From NCBI RefSeq assembly GCF_024508275.1, contig NZ_CP101989.1:2542001-2606000 (forward strand): a DNA stretch of 64,000 nucleotides. Direction: 5' to 3'. This stretch comes from Cellulomonas wangsupingiae. Lineage in GTDB: Bacteria > Actinomycetota > Actinomycetes > Actinomycetales > Cellulomonadaceae. Position 1 is the first letter of the stretch, and the number at the start of each line of letters is the position of its first letter. A model generated the notes under the pieces. That model worked only from the letters and a program-made list of their open reading frames with translations, made no database searches and was not told the DNA's origin. Both the position numbers and the translations under genes were made by a program. This document shows, one piece after another, positions 50,247 through 58,724 of this stretch.

Positions 50247-51725
50247 TCAGTCCACCCCGACCCACCAGGCGGCGCCGGCCGCGGGGCCGGCGACGACGAC
50301 CTCGACCTGCGGCAGCGCGTCGGCCAGCGCGTCGGCGACGGCGCGGGCCGCGTCCGCACCGACGTCGTGCCCGTGCACGAGGGTCACGCCCTGCGCCGCC
50401 GGTACCTGCGGCAGCAGACCGGCGACGACCTCCGGGACGGCGTCGGCCGGCACCGGACCCGCGGAGCGCAGGCGCCGCAGCGCCTGCCGCGCGGCGTCGG
50501 GCGCGAGGCCGGGGTCGGCCACGAGGGCGAGGCAGGCGACGACCGCGGGACCGTCGCCGGTCGTCACGAGCACGTCGTCGGCTCCGCCGTCCCGGGCGCC
50601 GGCGGTCCCGACGCCCGCGTCGACGACGACCGCGCGACCCGCGCGGGTGTCGAGCGCCGCGCGCGCGACCTCGTGGGGGCCGGGGTCGGGGCCGACGAGC
50701 GTCACCGCACCACAGGTGGCGTACCAGGCGGCGAGGCCCGGCGACGTCGTCAGGACCACGAGCCCGCGCTCGGCCGGCGCCGGCTCGTCGACCCGCCGCA
50801 CCACGACCTGCGCACGCGCGTCCGCCGGCACGAGCCCGACGGCCGCCGCGGGGTCGTCGCAGTGCACGTGGGCGTGCCTCACGCCGCCGGCGTCGACGAC
50901 CGCGACCGCGTCGCCGACCTCCTGCAGCGCCGACGCCAGGGCACCCGCCCCGGGCCAGCCCGGACGCACGAGCATCATCACCTCGAACGCGCCCCCGGCC
51001 GCGGGCGCGCAGCCGGCGACGACGTCCGGGCCCGCCTGCGGCAGCCAGCTCAGGTCGACGTCCGCGCCGTCCAGCTGCCGCCCGCCCGTGCGCAGGGTGT
51101 GGGCGAGGGCGTCCACCACCACGAGGAGCGCGCACGCGCCCGCGTCGACGACACGGGCCGCGCGCAGCACGTCGTGGCCCGCGCTGAGCCGGCCGAGGTC
51201 GGCGCGGGCGGCGTCCGCCGCTGCGGCCAGGACGTCGCCGGCCGAGCCGGCGGCCGCGGTGCCGGCGGCGCGCCGGGCGTGGCCCGCGATCTCGTGGGCC
51301 ACCGTCAGGACCGTGCCCTCCTGCGGGTCGGGCACCGCGCCGCGCGCGGTCACGGACGCCCGGTCGAGGGCACCGACCAGCGCCTGCGTGCCGATGCCGT
51401 CGGAGCCCGCGGCGAGCCCGGCGGCGAAGCCCACCAGCCACTGGCTCAGGATGATCCCGGAGCTGCCCCGGGCCGCGCGCGCGGCCCCGTCCGCGAAGGC
51501 CGCGGCGACCGCCGCGGCGTCGGCCTCGGGGCCCGCGGCGGCCACGGCGTCCGCGCCCCCCGCGACGGTCAGCGCGACGTTGGAGCCGGTGTCGGCGTCG
51601 GGCACCGGGAACACGTTGACGGCGTCGATGCGCTCACGGGCCGCGCCGCACGCGGTCGTCGCGGCCACCGCCCACGCGCGCACCACGACACCACCGAGCA
51701 CGTCCTGCCCCGACACGACCCCCAC
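50247..51725 (-). CDS. DAK2-domain (FakA-like) kinase
   Basis: Protein of 492 residues of the DhaK/FakA type. The ATP-Mg site is NVFPVPDADTGSNV at 37-50 with Asp43 and Asp45, followed by ARGSSGIILSQWL, both standard for the DAK2 (DhaL-like) domain. The C-terminal half is a DegV-like and middle-domain region (GAFEVMMLV, HVHCDDPAAAVG). In Firmicutes FakA phosphorylates fatty acids bound to FakB; in actinobacteria the gene next to recG is presumed equivalent but less studied. GTG 51725 has GAGGAGGGG upstream. rpmB is divergent. Confidence 0.9.
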   Translation of the reverse strand: MGVVSGQDVLGGVVVRAWAVAATTACGAARERIDAVNVFPVPDADTGSNVALTVAGGADAVAAAGPEADAAAVAAAFADGAARAARGSSGIILSQWLVGFAAGLAAGSDGIGTQALVGALDRASVTARGAVPDPQEGTVLTVAHEIAGHARRAAGTAAAGSAGDVLAAAADAARADLGRLSAGHDVLRAARVVDAGACALLVVVDALAHTLRTGGRQLDGADVDLSWLPQAGPDVVAGCAPAAGGAFEVMMLVRPGWPGAGALASALQEVGDAVAVVDAGGVRHAHVHCDDPAAAVGLVPADARAQVVVRRVDEPAPAERGLVVLTTSPGLAAWYATCGAVTLVGPDPGPHEVARAALDTRAGRAVVVDAGVGTAGARDGGADDVLVTTGDGPAVVACLALVADPGLAPDAARQALRRLRSAGPVPADAVPEVVAGLLPQVPAAQGVTLVHGHDVGADAARAVADALADALPQVEVVVAGPAAGAAWWVGVD

Positions 51726-51820
51726 CGGCCCCTCCTCACGTCCGCTCGCCCGAGGTCACGTCCCACGCCCGCCGGGCGTCGGGCGCACCGGCGCCCCACT
51801 GTGCCGCACCGCGCCCACAT

Positions 51821-51850
51821 TTGGGTGCCACCCCGGCGATGGGCTAGTCT
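51821..51850 (+). promoter_or_regulatory. promoter of rpmB
   Basis: TTGGGT (51821-51826), 18 bases, TAGTCT (51845-51850). Initiation near 51857 would leave a leader of about 150 bases, within which TTGCCCGGG and CCCGGGCCC stretches can pair. Confidence 0.6.
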
Positions 51851-52009
51851 TGCCCGGTTGCCCGGGCCCCTGTCCGGGTACCCCCACAGACTTCCGACGC
51901 ATCGTCGTGCGGTCCTGGCCCACGGGCCCGGTCCACGCAGGGCGGGCGCGGGACGAGCACGACACCGGGTCGCCGTCGGCCCGCGACAGGACAGAACCAG
52001 GAGAAGACC

Positions 52010-52201
52010 GTGGCTGCCAACTGCGACGTCTGCGCCAAGCGCCCGAGCTTCGGGCACAGCATCTCGCACTCGCACGTGCGCACGAAGCGGCGCTGGAACC
52101 CGAACATCCAGCGCGTGCGCGTCGTGGTCGCCGGGACGCCCAAGCGCCTCAACGTGTGCACGTCGTGCCTCAAGGCCGGGAAGGTGCAGCGCGCCGTCTG
52201 A
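52010..52201 (+). CDS. rpmB: 50S ribosomal protein L28, zinc-binding form
   Basis: L28 of 63 residues: ANCDVCAKRPSFGHSISHSH, then RTKRRWNPNIQ and NVCTSCLKAGKV. The two CxxC pairs mark the zinc-binding (C+) version. GTG 52010 has an AGGAG ribosome site (CCAGGAGAAGACC). It is divergent from the FakA-like and recG genes, a standard actinobacterial arrangement, and is ended by a strong hairpin. Confidence 0.98.
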   Translation: MAANCDVCAKRPSFGHSISHSHVRTKRRWNPNIQRVRVVVAGTPKRLNVCTSCLKAGKVQRAV

Positions 52202-52232
52202 GCGCGACGCACCCGAAGGACCGACACGCCGC

Positions 52233-52261
52233 AAGGCCCGCGAGCTCAGCTCGCGGGCCTT
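52233..52261 (+). terminator. 13-bp hairpin after rpmB
   Basis: 52233-52245 pairs perfectly with 52249-52261 around a three-base loop; 32 bases after the rpmB stop. Confidence 0.8.
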
Positions 52262-52295
52262 CGTGCTGCCCCCCGCCTGTGGCAGGGTGGGCGCC

Positions 52296-52820
52296 ATGGT
52301 CGAGCACATCGACGAGGTCACCATCCGCCCCGCGACCACGGACGACGCGGCGGCGATCGCCGCCGTGCACATCCGTTCGTGGCAGGAGGCGTACGCCGGC
52401 ATCGTCCCGGACGACTACCTGCGCTCCCTCGATCCCGCGCAGCGCGCCGAACGGTGGGCGCAGAGGCTCGCGCAGGGCCCCGCCGACCACGTGCGCACGC
52501 TCGTCGCCGAGTCGGGCGGCCGGATGCTCGGGTTCGCGTCCTTCGGGCCGAGCCGGGACGAGGACGCGCGGCGCCGCGAGCGGGAGATCTACTCGATCTA
52601 CCTCGACCCGGGGACGTGGGGGCACGGCGTCGCCCGCGACCTGATGCGCACGGTGCTGGCCGAGACCGGCGAGCACACGCCGATGTCGCTGTGGGTGCTC
52701 GCCGACAACGCCCGCGCCCGCCACTTCTACCGTCGCCACGGGTTCGCCCCGGACGGCGTCGAGCGTCTGGAGTCCGTCGGCGGCGCCGACCTGCTCGAGG
52801 TGCGGTACCGCCGGGGCTGA
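52296..52820 (+). CDS. GNAT-family N-acetyltransferase
   Basis: Acetyltransferase of 174 residues beginning, after a short lead, TIRPATTDDAAAIAAVH with the IRSWQEAYAGIVPDDYL segment common in actinobacterial GNAT proteins. Motif A is IYLDPGTWGHGVARDLM and motif B ADNARARHFYRRHGF. The acceptor is unknown. ATG 52296 follows CAGGGT (52283-52288) by seven bases, and lies after the rpmB terminator, so it is a separate leaderless unit. It converges with thiL. Confidence 0.88.
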   Translation: MVEHIDEVTIRPATTDDAAAIAAVHIRSWQEAYAGIVPDDYLRSLDPAQRAERWAQRLAQGPADHVRTLVAESGGRMLGFASFGPSRDEDARRREREIYSIYLDPGTWGHGVARDLMRTVLAETGEHTPMSLWVLADNARARHFYRRHGFAPDGVERLESVGGADLLEVRYRRG

Positions 52821-52825
52821 GCGGT

Positions 52826-52852
52826 CCCACCGGCACGCTGCGTGCCGGTGGG
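52826..52852. terminator. 11-bp hairpin between convergent GNAT and thiL genes
   Basis: 52826-52836 pairs perfectly with 52842-52852, five-base loop, directly between stop codons at 52820 and 52854. Confidence 0.75.
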
Positions 52853-52853
52853 G

Positions 52854-53831
52854 TCACGCGCCGAAGTGGTCCCATCCCGTCGAGGCGGCCTGCGGCGGCC
52901 GACCGCCGACGAGCACGGGGTCGAGCGACCGCCCCGTCACCGACCCGATGGGTCGGAACGCGGGCGGCAGCGGCGCGTCCGGCGGGAAGGTCGCGAGCAG
53001 TCCGTGGTCCTCTCCCCCGGCGAGCAGCCAGTCCGACGCCCGGGCGCCCACGGCGTCCGCCGCGCCCGCCAGGCGGGCGCCGTCCTCGGGGAACGCGTCG
53101 GCGGGGTCGTCGAGCTCGAGCGTGACGCCGCTGGCGCGTGCGAGCCGCCGGGCGTCGCGCAGGAGCCCGTCGGACACGTCGAGCATCGCCGTCGCACCGG
53201 CACGCGCGGCGGCCGGTCCGGCGGCGAGGTCGGGCTCGGGCACCCGGTACGCGGCCACCAGCTCGGGGTCGACGTCGGCCTGACCGGCGGTCAGCAGCGC
53301 GAGCCCGGCCGCCGACCAGCCCCTGCGGCCCGCGTGCGCCACGACGTCACCCGCGCGGGCCCCCGCGCGGGTGACGGCCGGCCGTCCCTCGAGGTCGCCG
53401 AGCGCGGTGACCGACACGACGACCACCGGACCCCCGGACAGGTCCCCGCCCACGACGCCGACGTCCAGCGGCCGGCACGCCGCGCCGAGCCCTCGGGCCA
53501 GCCCTTCGACCCAGTCGACCGGCGTGGTCCCCGGCACGACGAGCCCCACGACCAGCGCCACCGGTCGCGCGCCCATCGCGGCGACGTCCGCGAGGTTCTG
53601 CATCGCTGCCCGGCGTCCCACGTCCTCACCGGTGGACCACGCGCGGCGGAAGTGCACGTCCTCGACGAGCACGTCGCACGTGACGACGTACCGGCCGTCG
53701 GGAGCGACCACGACCGCCGCGTCGTCCCCGGGGGGCACGAGCGTGCGCGACCCCACGGGCAGGTGGGGGAAGATCCGGTCGAGCAGGTCCTGCTCGGCGA
53801 GGTCGGCGACGAGCGGGCTGTCGGGCGGCAC
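52854..53831 (-). CDS. thiL: thiamine-monophosphate kinase
   Basis: Last enzyme of thiamine diphosphate synthesis (325 residues), phosphorylating thiamine monophosphate. Typical segments: PPGDDAAVV near the start, VTCDVLVEDVHFRR, then AMQNLADVAAMGARP, VGGDLSGGP and MLDVSDGLLRDA, and GGEDHGLLATF late in the chain. GTG 53831 was chosen because TACCGT lies six bases before it on the minus strand and the longer reading adds only a basic stretch. It ends at a hairpin shared with the GNAT gene. Confidence 0.95.
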   Translation of the reverse strand: MPPDSPLVADLAEQDLLDRIFPHLPVGSRTLVPPGDDAAVVVAPDGRYVVTCDVLVEDVHFRRAWSTGEDVGRRAAMQNLADVAAMGARPVALVVGLVVPGTTPVDWVEGLARGLGAACRPLDVGVVGGDLSGGPVVVVSVTALGDLEGRPAVTRAGARAGDVVAHAGRRGWSAAGLALLTAGQADVDPELVAAYRVPEPDLAAGPAAARAGATAMLDVSDGLLRDARRLARASGVTLELDDPADAFPEDGARLAGAADAVGARASDWLLAGGEDHGLLATFPPDAPLPPAFRPIGSVTGRSLDPVLVGGRPPQAASTGWDHFGA

Positions 53832-53837
53832 GCGACC

Positions 53838-53843
53838 ACGGTA
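53838..53843 (-). promoter_or_regulatory. -10 hexamer TACCGT, leaderless start of thiL
   Basis: Minus strand TACCGT, six bases, GTG 53831; no ribosome site. Confidence 0.45.
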
Positions 53844-53931
53844 GACGGTCCGGTCGCGCGCAGCGGCCACCCGGCACCGGCCGGCGGCCCGCGGTCAGGT
53901 GCCGGCGTCACGGGCGCACCGCGGTGCCGGG

Positions 53932-53937
53932 TAGCGT
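53932..53937 (+). promoter_or_regulatory. -10 hexamer TAGCGT, leaderless start of DUF3515 gene
   Basis: TAGCGT, six bases, GTG 53944. Divergent from the thiL promoter about 90 bases away. Confidence 0.5.
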
Positions 53938-53943
53938 GGCGGG

Positions 53944-54417
53944 GTGCACCACCGCCCCACCGTCCTGACCGCCGCAGCGACGGTCACGCTCCTCGGGGTG
54001 TCGGCGTGCTCGTCGACCGTGCCCGTCACGGTCGCCCCGCACGCGACCGACCCCGTGTGCGCGTCCGTCGTGCTGTCCCTGCCCGCGTCGCTCGGCGACG
54101 GCCTGACGCGCGTCGACACCGACGCCCAGGCCACGGCCGCCTGGGGCGAGCCGCGCGAGGCCGTCGTGCTGCGCTGCGGCGTCGAGCCGCCGGGCCCCAC
54201 GACGGACCGCTGCGAGTCCGTCACCACGCCGGGCGGACCGACCGTGGACTGGGTGGTCGTCGAGGACGACGGCGACTGGACGTTCACCACGTACGGTCGC
54301 GTGCCCGCGGTCGAGCTCCGCGTCCCGGCGGCCGTCGCCGCCGAGCGCTCGACGTCGTTCGTGGACCTGCTGGGCCCGGCCGTGGCGAGGACCGCGCAGG
54401 AGCGCAGCTGCCTGTGA
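53944..54417 (+). CDS. DUF3515 lipoprotein
   Basis: Protein of 157 residues with a signal peptide and lipobox LGVSAC at 17-22, so it should be lipid-anchored outside the membrane. The mature part has AWGEPREAVVLRCGVEPPGP, DWVVVEDDGDWTFTTYGR and a late Cys, the pattern of the actinobacterial DUF3515 family. Two or more cysteines could form a disulfide. Function is unknown; the gene lies between thiL and ddl in many actinobacteria. It converges with ddl. Confidence 0.85.
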   Translation: MHHRPTVLTAAATVTLLGVSACSSTVPVTVAPHATDPVCASVVLSLPASLGDGLTRVDTDAQATAAWGEPREAVVLRCGVEPPGPTTDRCESVTTPGGPTVDWVVVEDDGDWTFTTYGRVPAVELRVPAAVAAERSTSFVDLLGPAVARTAQERSCL

Positions 54418-54447
54418 CGTCGGGCGCGTCCGGCGGACCGCGGCGGC

Positions 54448-55614
54448 TCAGCGCAGGCCGGTGGGCCGCTCCAGCGCGAGGCCGACGAGCTCGTCGACGA
54501 GCGTCGCGTAGTCCACGCCCGTGACCTCCCACATCCGCGGGTACATCGAGTAGGGCGTGAAGCCGGGCATCGTGTTGATCTCGTTCACGACGACCTGGTC
54601 GTCGTGCGTCACGAACACGTCGACCCGCGCGAGCCCTTCGCACCCGACGGCCTCGAACGCACGCACCGCGGCGTCCTGCACCCGCGCGACCGTGTCGGGC
54701 GCCAGCTGCGCCGGGCACGCGAGCGTCACGCCGGCCTCGTCGAGGTACTTGGCCTCGAAGTCGTAGAACGCGTGGCGCGTGTCCGTGACGACGATCTCGC
54801 CCGGCAGCGACGCCCGCGCCGGGGCACCGGCGCGGCCGCCGAGCACGCCGCACTCGATCTCACGGCCCACGATCGCCGCCTCGACGATGACCTTCGGGTC
54901 GTGCGCACGCGCGACCTCGATGGCGGCCGGCAGCTCCGCGGGGTCGTCCACCCGGGAGATGCCGAGGCTCGACCCCGCGCGCGCCGGCTTGACGAACAGC
55001 GGCAGGCCGAGCTCGGTGACGATCGCGTCGACCGTCGCCGCGTCGACCGCGCGGCCCGCCGGCAGCACGCGGTACGGCCCGACGGCGAGGCCGGACCCGG
55101 CGAGCACGAGCTTCATCATGTGCTTGTCCATGCCGACCGCCGACGCGAGGACACCGGAGCCCACGTAGCGCACGTCGGCCAGCTCCAGGAGGCCCTGCAG
55201 GGTCCCGTCCTCCCCGAAGGGCCCGTGCAGCAGCGGGAAGACCACGTCGACGGCGCCGAGCGGCGTCCCGAGCCGACCGTCGTGCAGGACCTGGACCTCG
55301 CGGTCCCCCGTGCCCTGCGGGAGCAGGACGCGGGTCCGCGTGTCCTCGACCTCGGGCAGGTGGCCGTCGCGGATGGCCCAGCGGTCGGGGTCGTCGTCCG
55401 CGAGCACCCACTGCCCCGTGCGCGTGATGCCCACGGCGACCACGTCGAAGCGGTCGCGGTCGATGGCGCGCAGCACGCCGCCGGCCGTCGCGCAGCTGAT
55501 CGCGTGCTCGCCGGAGCGGCCGCCGAACAGCACCATGACACGGGGACGACGGTCCCCGGTCTCGCCGTCGGTGCGCCCGTCGGCGTCGGGCAGGGGGATC
55601 TTCGTGGCGTCCAT
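54448..55614 (-). CDS. ddl: D-alanine--D-alanine ligase
   Basis: ATP-grasp enzyme of 388 residues that makes the D-Ala-D-Ala dipeptide of peptidoglycan precursors, the target region of cycloserine and vancomycin chemistry. Visible: VLFGGRSGEHAISC at the N-terminus, PLLHGPFGEDGTLQG, MDKHMMKLVL, PLFVKPARAGSSLGISRV, EAAIVGREIECGVL and the metal-binding VVNEINTMPGFT. The typical Tyr/Phe selector region is within DTRHAFYDFEAKYL. ATG 55614 follows TAGGGT at nine bases. It is divergent from the PLP enzyme gene. Confidence 0.97.
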   Translation of the reverse strand: MDATKIPLPDADGRTDGETGDRRPRVMVLFGGRSGEHAISCATAGGVLRAIDRDRFDVVAVGITRTGQWVLADDDPDRWAIRDGHLPEVEDTRTRVLLPQGTGDREVQVLHDGRLGTPLGAVDVVFPLLHGPFGEDGTLQGLLELADVRYVGSGVLASAVGMDKHMMKLVLAGSGLAVGPYRVLPAGRAVDAATVDAIVTELGLPLFVKPARAGSSLGISRVDDPAELPAAIEVARAHDPKVIVEAAIVGREIECGVLGGRAGAPARASLPGEIVVTDTRHAFYDFEAKYLDEAGVTLACPAQLAPDTVARVQDAAVRAFEAVGCEGLARVDVFVTHDDQVVVNEINTMPGFTPYSMYPRMWEVTGVDYATLVDELVGLALERPTGLR

Positions 55615-55679
55615 CGCGCACCGACCCTACCCTCCTGCGCGGGCCCCGGGGCCGCGCCCGCGCCCGTCGTCGCCGGGCG

Positions 55680-55685
55680 TAGCCT
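55680..55685 (+). promoter_or_regulatory. -10 hexamer TAGCCT, leaderless start of PLP enzyme gene
   Basis: TAGCCT, six bases, GTG 55692; no ribosome site. Confidence 0.5.
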
Positions 55686-55691
55686 GCCGTC

Positions 55692-56912
55692 GTGACCACG
55701 CCGGCGCCCGCCTCCCCCGACCTGCCGCACGCCACCGTCTCACCGCGCACGCTCGCGGTCAGCGCGGGGCGTCCCGCCCGCACCGCGGGGGGCTCGGTGA
55801 ACCCTCCGGTGGTCCTCACCTCGACGTTCGTGTCGCAGGGCGCCCCGGCCGCCGGCGAGCACCTGTACGGCCGCATGGGCACCCCCGCGTGGGAGCCGTT
55901 CGAGGAGGCGCTGGCCGTGCTCGAGCGTGCCGACCACCTCGCGACCGGCCGCCCGGCCGACGGGCCCCCCGCGACCGTGTTCGCCTCCGGCATGGCGGCG
56001 ATCGACGCCACCCTCGCGCTCGTGCCCGTGGGAGGGCGCGTGGTCGTGCCCCGCCACGCCTACCAGGTCACGCTCGTGCTGCTGCGGGAGCAGGCGGAGC
56101 GCGGGCTGCTGCGCGTCGACCAGGTGGACGTCGCCGACACCGAGGCGGTCCTCGCGACCCTGCGGGGACGGGACGGCGACGCGCCGGCCGCGATGCTGTG
56201 GCTCGAGTCGCCGACCAACCCCATGCTCGAGGTCGCGGACCTGCCGGTGCTGATCGCCGCGGCGCACGACGTCGGTGCGCTCGTCGTCGTCGACAGCACG
56301 TTCGCGACGCCGCTGCTGCAGCGGCCCCTCGCGCACGGTGCGGACGTGGTCGTCCACTCGGTCACCAAGTACCTCGCCGGGCACTCGGACGTCGTGCTGG
56401 GCGCCACGGTCACCGACTCCCCCGCGCTGCACGCACGGCTCGTCGGGCACCGCACGACGCACGGGGCGATCGCCGGCCCGTTCGAGGTCTGGCTCGCGCT
56501 GCGCGGGCTGCGGACGCTCGCCCTGCGCGTCGAGCGCGCGCAGCACAACGCGGCCGAGCTGGCGCGGCGCCTGGACGCCCACGCGCACGTCGTCGAGGTG
56601 CGGTACCCCGGCCTGCCCGCCGATCCCGGCCACGACCGCGCCCGCGCCCAGATGGACGGCTTCGGCGCGATCCTGGGGTTGCGTCCGGTCGGCGGCCCGG
56701 CGGGCGCCGACGCGCTGGTCGCCGCGGTGCGGCTGTGGGTCCCCGCCACGAGCCTCGGCGGGGTCGAGTCGACGCTCGAGCGGCGCCGCCGGTTCGCGAC
56801 CGAGTCGCCGACGGTGCCCGAGGACCTCGTGCGGCTGTCGGTGGGCATCGAGGACGTCGAGGACCTGTGGGCAGACCTCTCGGCCGCCCTCGACGCCGCG
56901 GCCGGGGTCTGA
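55692..56912 (+). CDS. Cys/Met-metabolism PLP-dependent enzyme (cystathionine gamma-synthase type)
   Basis: Fold-type I PLP enzyme of 406 residues. The cofactor Lys is K226 in VHSVTKYLAGHSDVVLG, with Asp201 in VVVDSTFATPLLQRP binding the ring nitrogen and LYGRMGTP (the usual Y-x-R) near 59 contacting phosphate from the neighbouring subunit. GLRTLALRVERAQHNA and SLGGVESTLE are also family marks. Members act as cystathionine gamma-synthase, gamma-lyase or beta-lyase, and sequence reading cannot separate these. The ending SVGIEDVEDLWADL is typical. It stands alone between ddl and gpsA. Confidence 0.92.
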   Translation: MTTPAPASPDLPHATVSPRTLAVSAGRPARTAGGSVNPPVVLTSTFVSQGAPAAGEHLYGRMGTPAWEPFEEALAVLERADHLATGRPADGPPATVFASGMAAIDATLALVPVGGRVVVPRHAYQVTLVLLREQAERGLLRVDQVDVADTEAVLATLRGRDGDAPAAMLWLESPTNPMLEVADLPVLIAAAHDVGALVVVDSTFATPLLQRPLAHGADVVVHSVTKYLAGHSDVVLGATVTDSPALHARLVGHRTTHGAIAGPFEVWLALRGLRTLALRVERAQHNAAELARRLDAHAHVVEVRYPGLPADPGHDRARAQMDGFGAILGLRPVGGPAGADALVAAVRLWVPATSLGGVESTLERRRRFATESPTVPEDLVRLSVGIEDVEDLWADLSAALDAAAGV

Positions 56913-56928
56913 GCCGCGGGCCGTCGGC

Positions 56929-57948
56929 TCAGACGCCCTCGGCCCGGTGCGGCCGCGCGAGCAGGAGCCCGGCCAGGTCGTCGACCGGCAGGCCCTCGTG
57001 GAGCACGCGCACGACCGCCGACGTGATGGGCATCTCGACGCCGAGCGACGTCGCGAGCTCGAGCACGGACCGGCACGACTTCACGCCCTCGGCGGTGCCC
57101 CCGGTCGCGACGACGGCCGCGTCGAGCGTCATGCCGCGACCGAGGTGCACCCCGAGCGTGTGGTTGCGCGAGTCGGGGGACGCACAGGTCGCCATGAGGT
57201 CCCCCATGCCGGCCAGCCCCGGGAACGTCTCCGCGTCGGCGCCGAGCGCGAGCCCGAGGCGCGTGATCTCGACGAGGCCCCGTGTGATGACCGTGGCCAT
57301 GGTGTTGAAGCCCATGCCCCGCCCCTGCGAGATCCCCACCGCGAGCGCGATGACGTTCTTCACGGCGCCGCACAGCTCGACGCCGACGACGTCCGGGTTG
57401 GTGTAGGGGCGGAAGTAGGACGACGCGCACGCACGCGCCACGAGCCGCGCCGTCGCGTCGTCCGTCGACGCCACGACCGTCGCGGTCGGCTGCCGCAGCG
57501 CGATCTCCCGCGCCAGGTTCGGCCCGGAGAGCACCGCGACACGAGCCGGCGCGATGCCCAGGCTCTGCGCGACCACCTCGCTCATCCGCTGGTCGGTGCC
57601 CAGCTCGACGCCCTTCATCAGCGAGACGACGGCCGCACGGGGCGACAGCGCGTCCGCCAGCGGCGCGAGCACGTCACGCGCGCGCTGCGACGGCACGGCG
57701 ACCGCGACCACGTCGACGTCCGCGACCGCGGCCCTGACGTCGTGCGTCGCGGTGACACCGGCCGGCAGGTCGATGCCGGGCAGGTAGCGCGTGTTGCGCC
57801 CGTCGCGTGCGATCTCGTCGACCGTGGCGGCGTCCCGGCCCCACACGGTGACGTCGCAGCCCGCGTCCGCCATGACGGCGGCGAAGGTCGTGCCCCAGCT
57901 GCCGGACCCGAGGACCGCGGCCCGCAGCGGCACGCCCTGGGTGGTCAC
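56929..57948 (-). CDS. gpsA: NAD(P)H-dependent glycerol-3-phosphate dehydrogenase
   Basis: Makes sn-glycerol-3-phosphate for phospholipids from dihydroxyacetone phosphate (339 residues). Rossmann motif VLGSGSWGTTFAAVMADAG at the start, SLMKGVELGTDQRMSEV, GPNLAREIA and the catalytic Lys region ELCGAVKNVIALAVG are intact, with GLAGMGDLMATC later. GTG 57948 overlaps the plsC stop (GTGA), so acyltransferase and dehydrogenase, consecutive in phospholipid synthesis, are translated together. Confidence 0.96.
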   Translation of the reverse strand: MTTQGVPLRAAVLGSGSWGTTFAAVMADAGCDVTVWGRDAATVDEIARDGRNTRYLPGIDLPAGVTATHDVRAAVADVDVVAVAVPSQRARDVLAPLADALSPRAAVVSLMKGVELGTDQRMSEVVAQSLGIAPARVAVLSGPNLAREIALRQPTATVVASTDDATARLVARACASSYFRPYTNPDVVGVELCGAVKNVIALAVGISQGRGMGFNTMATVITRGLVEITRLGLALGADAETFPGLAGMGDLMATCASPDSRNHTLGVHLGRGMTLDAAVVATGGTAEGVKSCRSVLELATSLGVEMPITSAVVRVLHEGLPVDDLAGLLLARPHRAEGV

Positions 57949-58676
57949 GACGCCGACCCGTCGCCGGCGGCACGCCGGCGCATGTCGTGCCGCTGCGCCG
58001 GCGCCTTCTCGCCGCGGATCTGCTCGAGCAGCCGCGTGATGTCGGCCATGACCCGCTCGGTCGCCTCGCGCAGCGTCGCGTTGTCCAGCGGCCGGTCGTA
58101 CAGGTCCGACAGGTCGACCGGCGGGCCGGCCACGAGCGTCACCTTCTTGCGCGGGAAGGGGCGGGGCACCTTGCCGTAGCGCGCCAGGAGGTCCTGCGGC
58201 CCCCACTGCGCGACGGGGACGACCGGCGCCCGCGTCGTCAGCGCGAGGCGCGCGACCCCGGTGCGTCCGACCATCGGCCACAGGTCCGGGTCCCGCGTGA
58301 GCGTGCCCTCGGGGAAGATCGCCACGCACTCCCCCTGCTCGACCGCGGTGACCGCGGCGCGCAGGGAGTCCCCGGCGGCGGCCGTCTCGCGGTGCACGGG
58401 GATCTGCCCCGTCGCGCGCAGCACGGCGCCGACGACCGGGACCGAGAACAGGGAGGCCTTGGCGAGCACCCGCGGCACGTGCCCGTGGTCCCACAGGTAG
58501 TGCGCGAACGTCAGCGGGTCGGCCTCGGTCATGTGGTTGGCGACGACGATGAACCCGCCCTCGGCGGGCAGGTGCTCGGCACCGTGCCAGTCGGGACGGG
58601 TCGTCGCGAACAGCAAGGGCCGCACGATACGTGCGACGTTGCGGTAGGCGAGGTTGGAGCGCGACGGCGACGGCAC
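57945..58676 (-). CDS. 1-acylglycerol-3-phosphate acyltransferase (PlsC family)
   Basis: Membrane-associated acyltransferase of 243 residues. The catalytic motif is NHMTEADPLTF (NH-x4-D) and the second motif FPEGTLTRD; GQIPVHRE and VPVAQWGPQDLL are also conserved. It should attach the second acyl chain to form phosphatidic acid, taking glycerol-phosphate made by GpsA, its coupled partner. The exact acyl acceptor is inferred from context. GTG 58676 follows TACCAT by seven bases. murA lies upstream with 48 bases between. Confidence 0.93.
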   Translation of the reverse strand: MPSPSRSNLAYRNVARIVRPLLFATTRPDWHGAEHLPAEGGFIVVANHMTEADPLTFAHYLWDHGHVPRVLAKASLFSVPVVGAVLRATGQIPVHRETAAAGDSLRAAVTAVEQGECVAIFPEGTLTRDPDLWPMVGRTGVARLALTTRAPVVPVAQWGPQDLLARYGKVPRPFPRKKVTLVAGPPVDLSDLYDRPLDNATLREATERVMADITRLLEQIRGEKAPAQRHDMRRRAAGDGSAS

Positions 58677-58683
58677 GGCCCCG

Positions 58684-58689
58684 ATGGTA
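58684..58689 (-). promoter_or_regulatory. -10 hexamer TACCAT, leaderless start of the PlsC-family gene
   Basis: Minus strand TACCAT, seven bases, GTG 58676; no ribosome site, although GGGG occurs close to the start. Confidence 0.4.
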
Positions 58690-58724
58690 GCCGCGGCCGC
58701 GCGTGCTCCGGTCCGGCGTCCGGG

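Noticed and set aside
47885..51187. Open frame of 1100 codons opposite recG and the FakA-like gene
   Set aside because: Composition is Arg/Ala/Gln-rich noise, with both opposing genes having diagnostic motifs.
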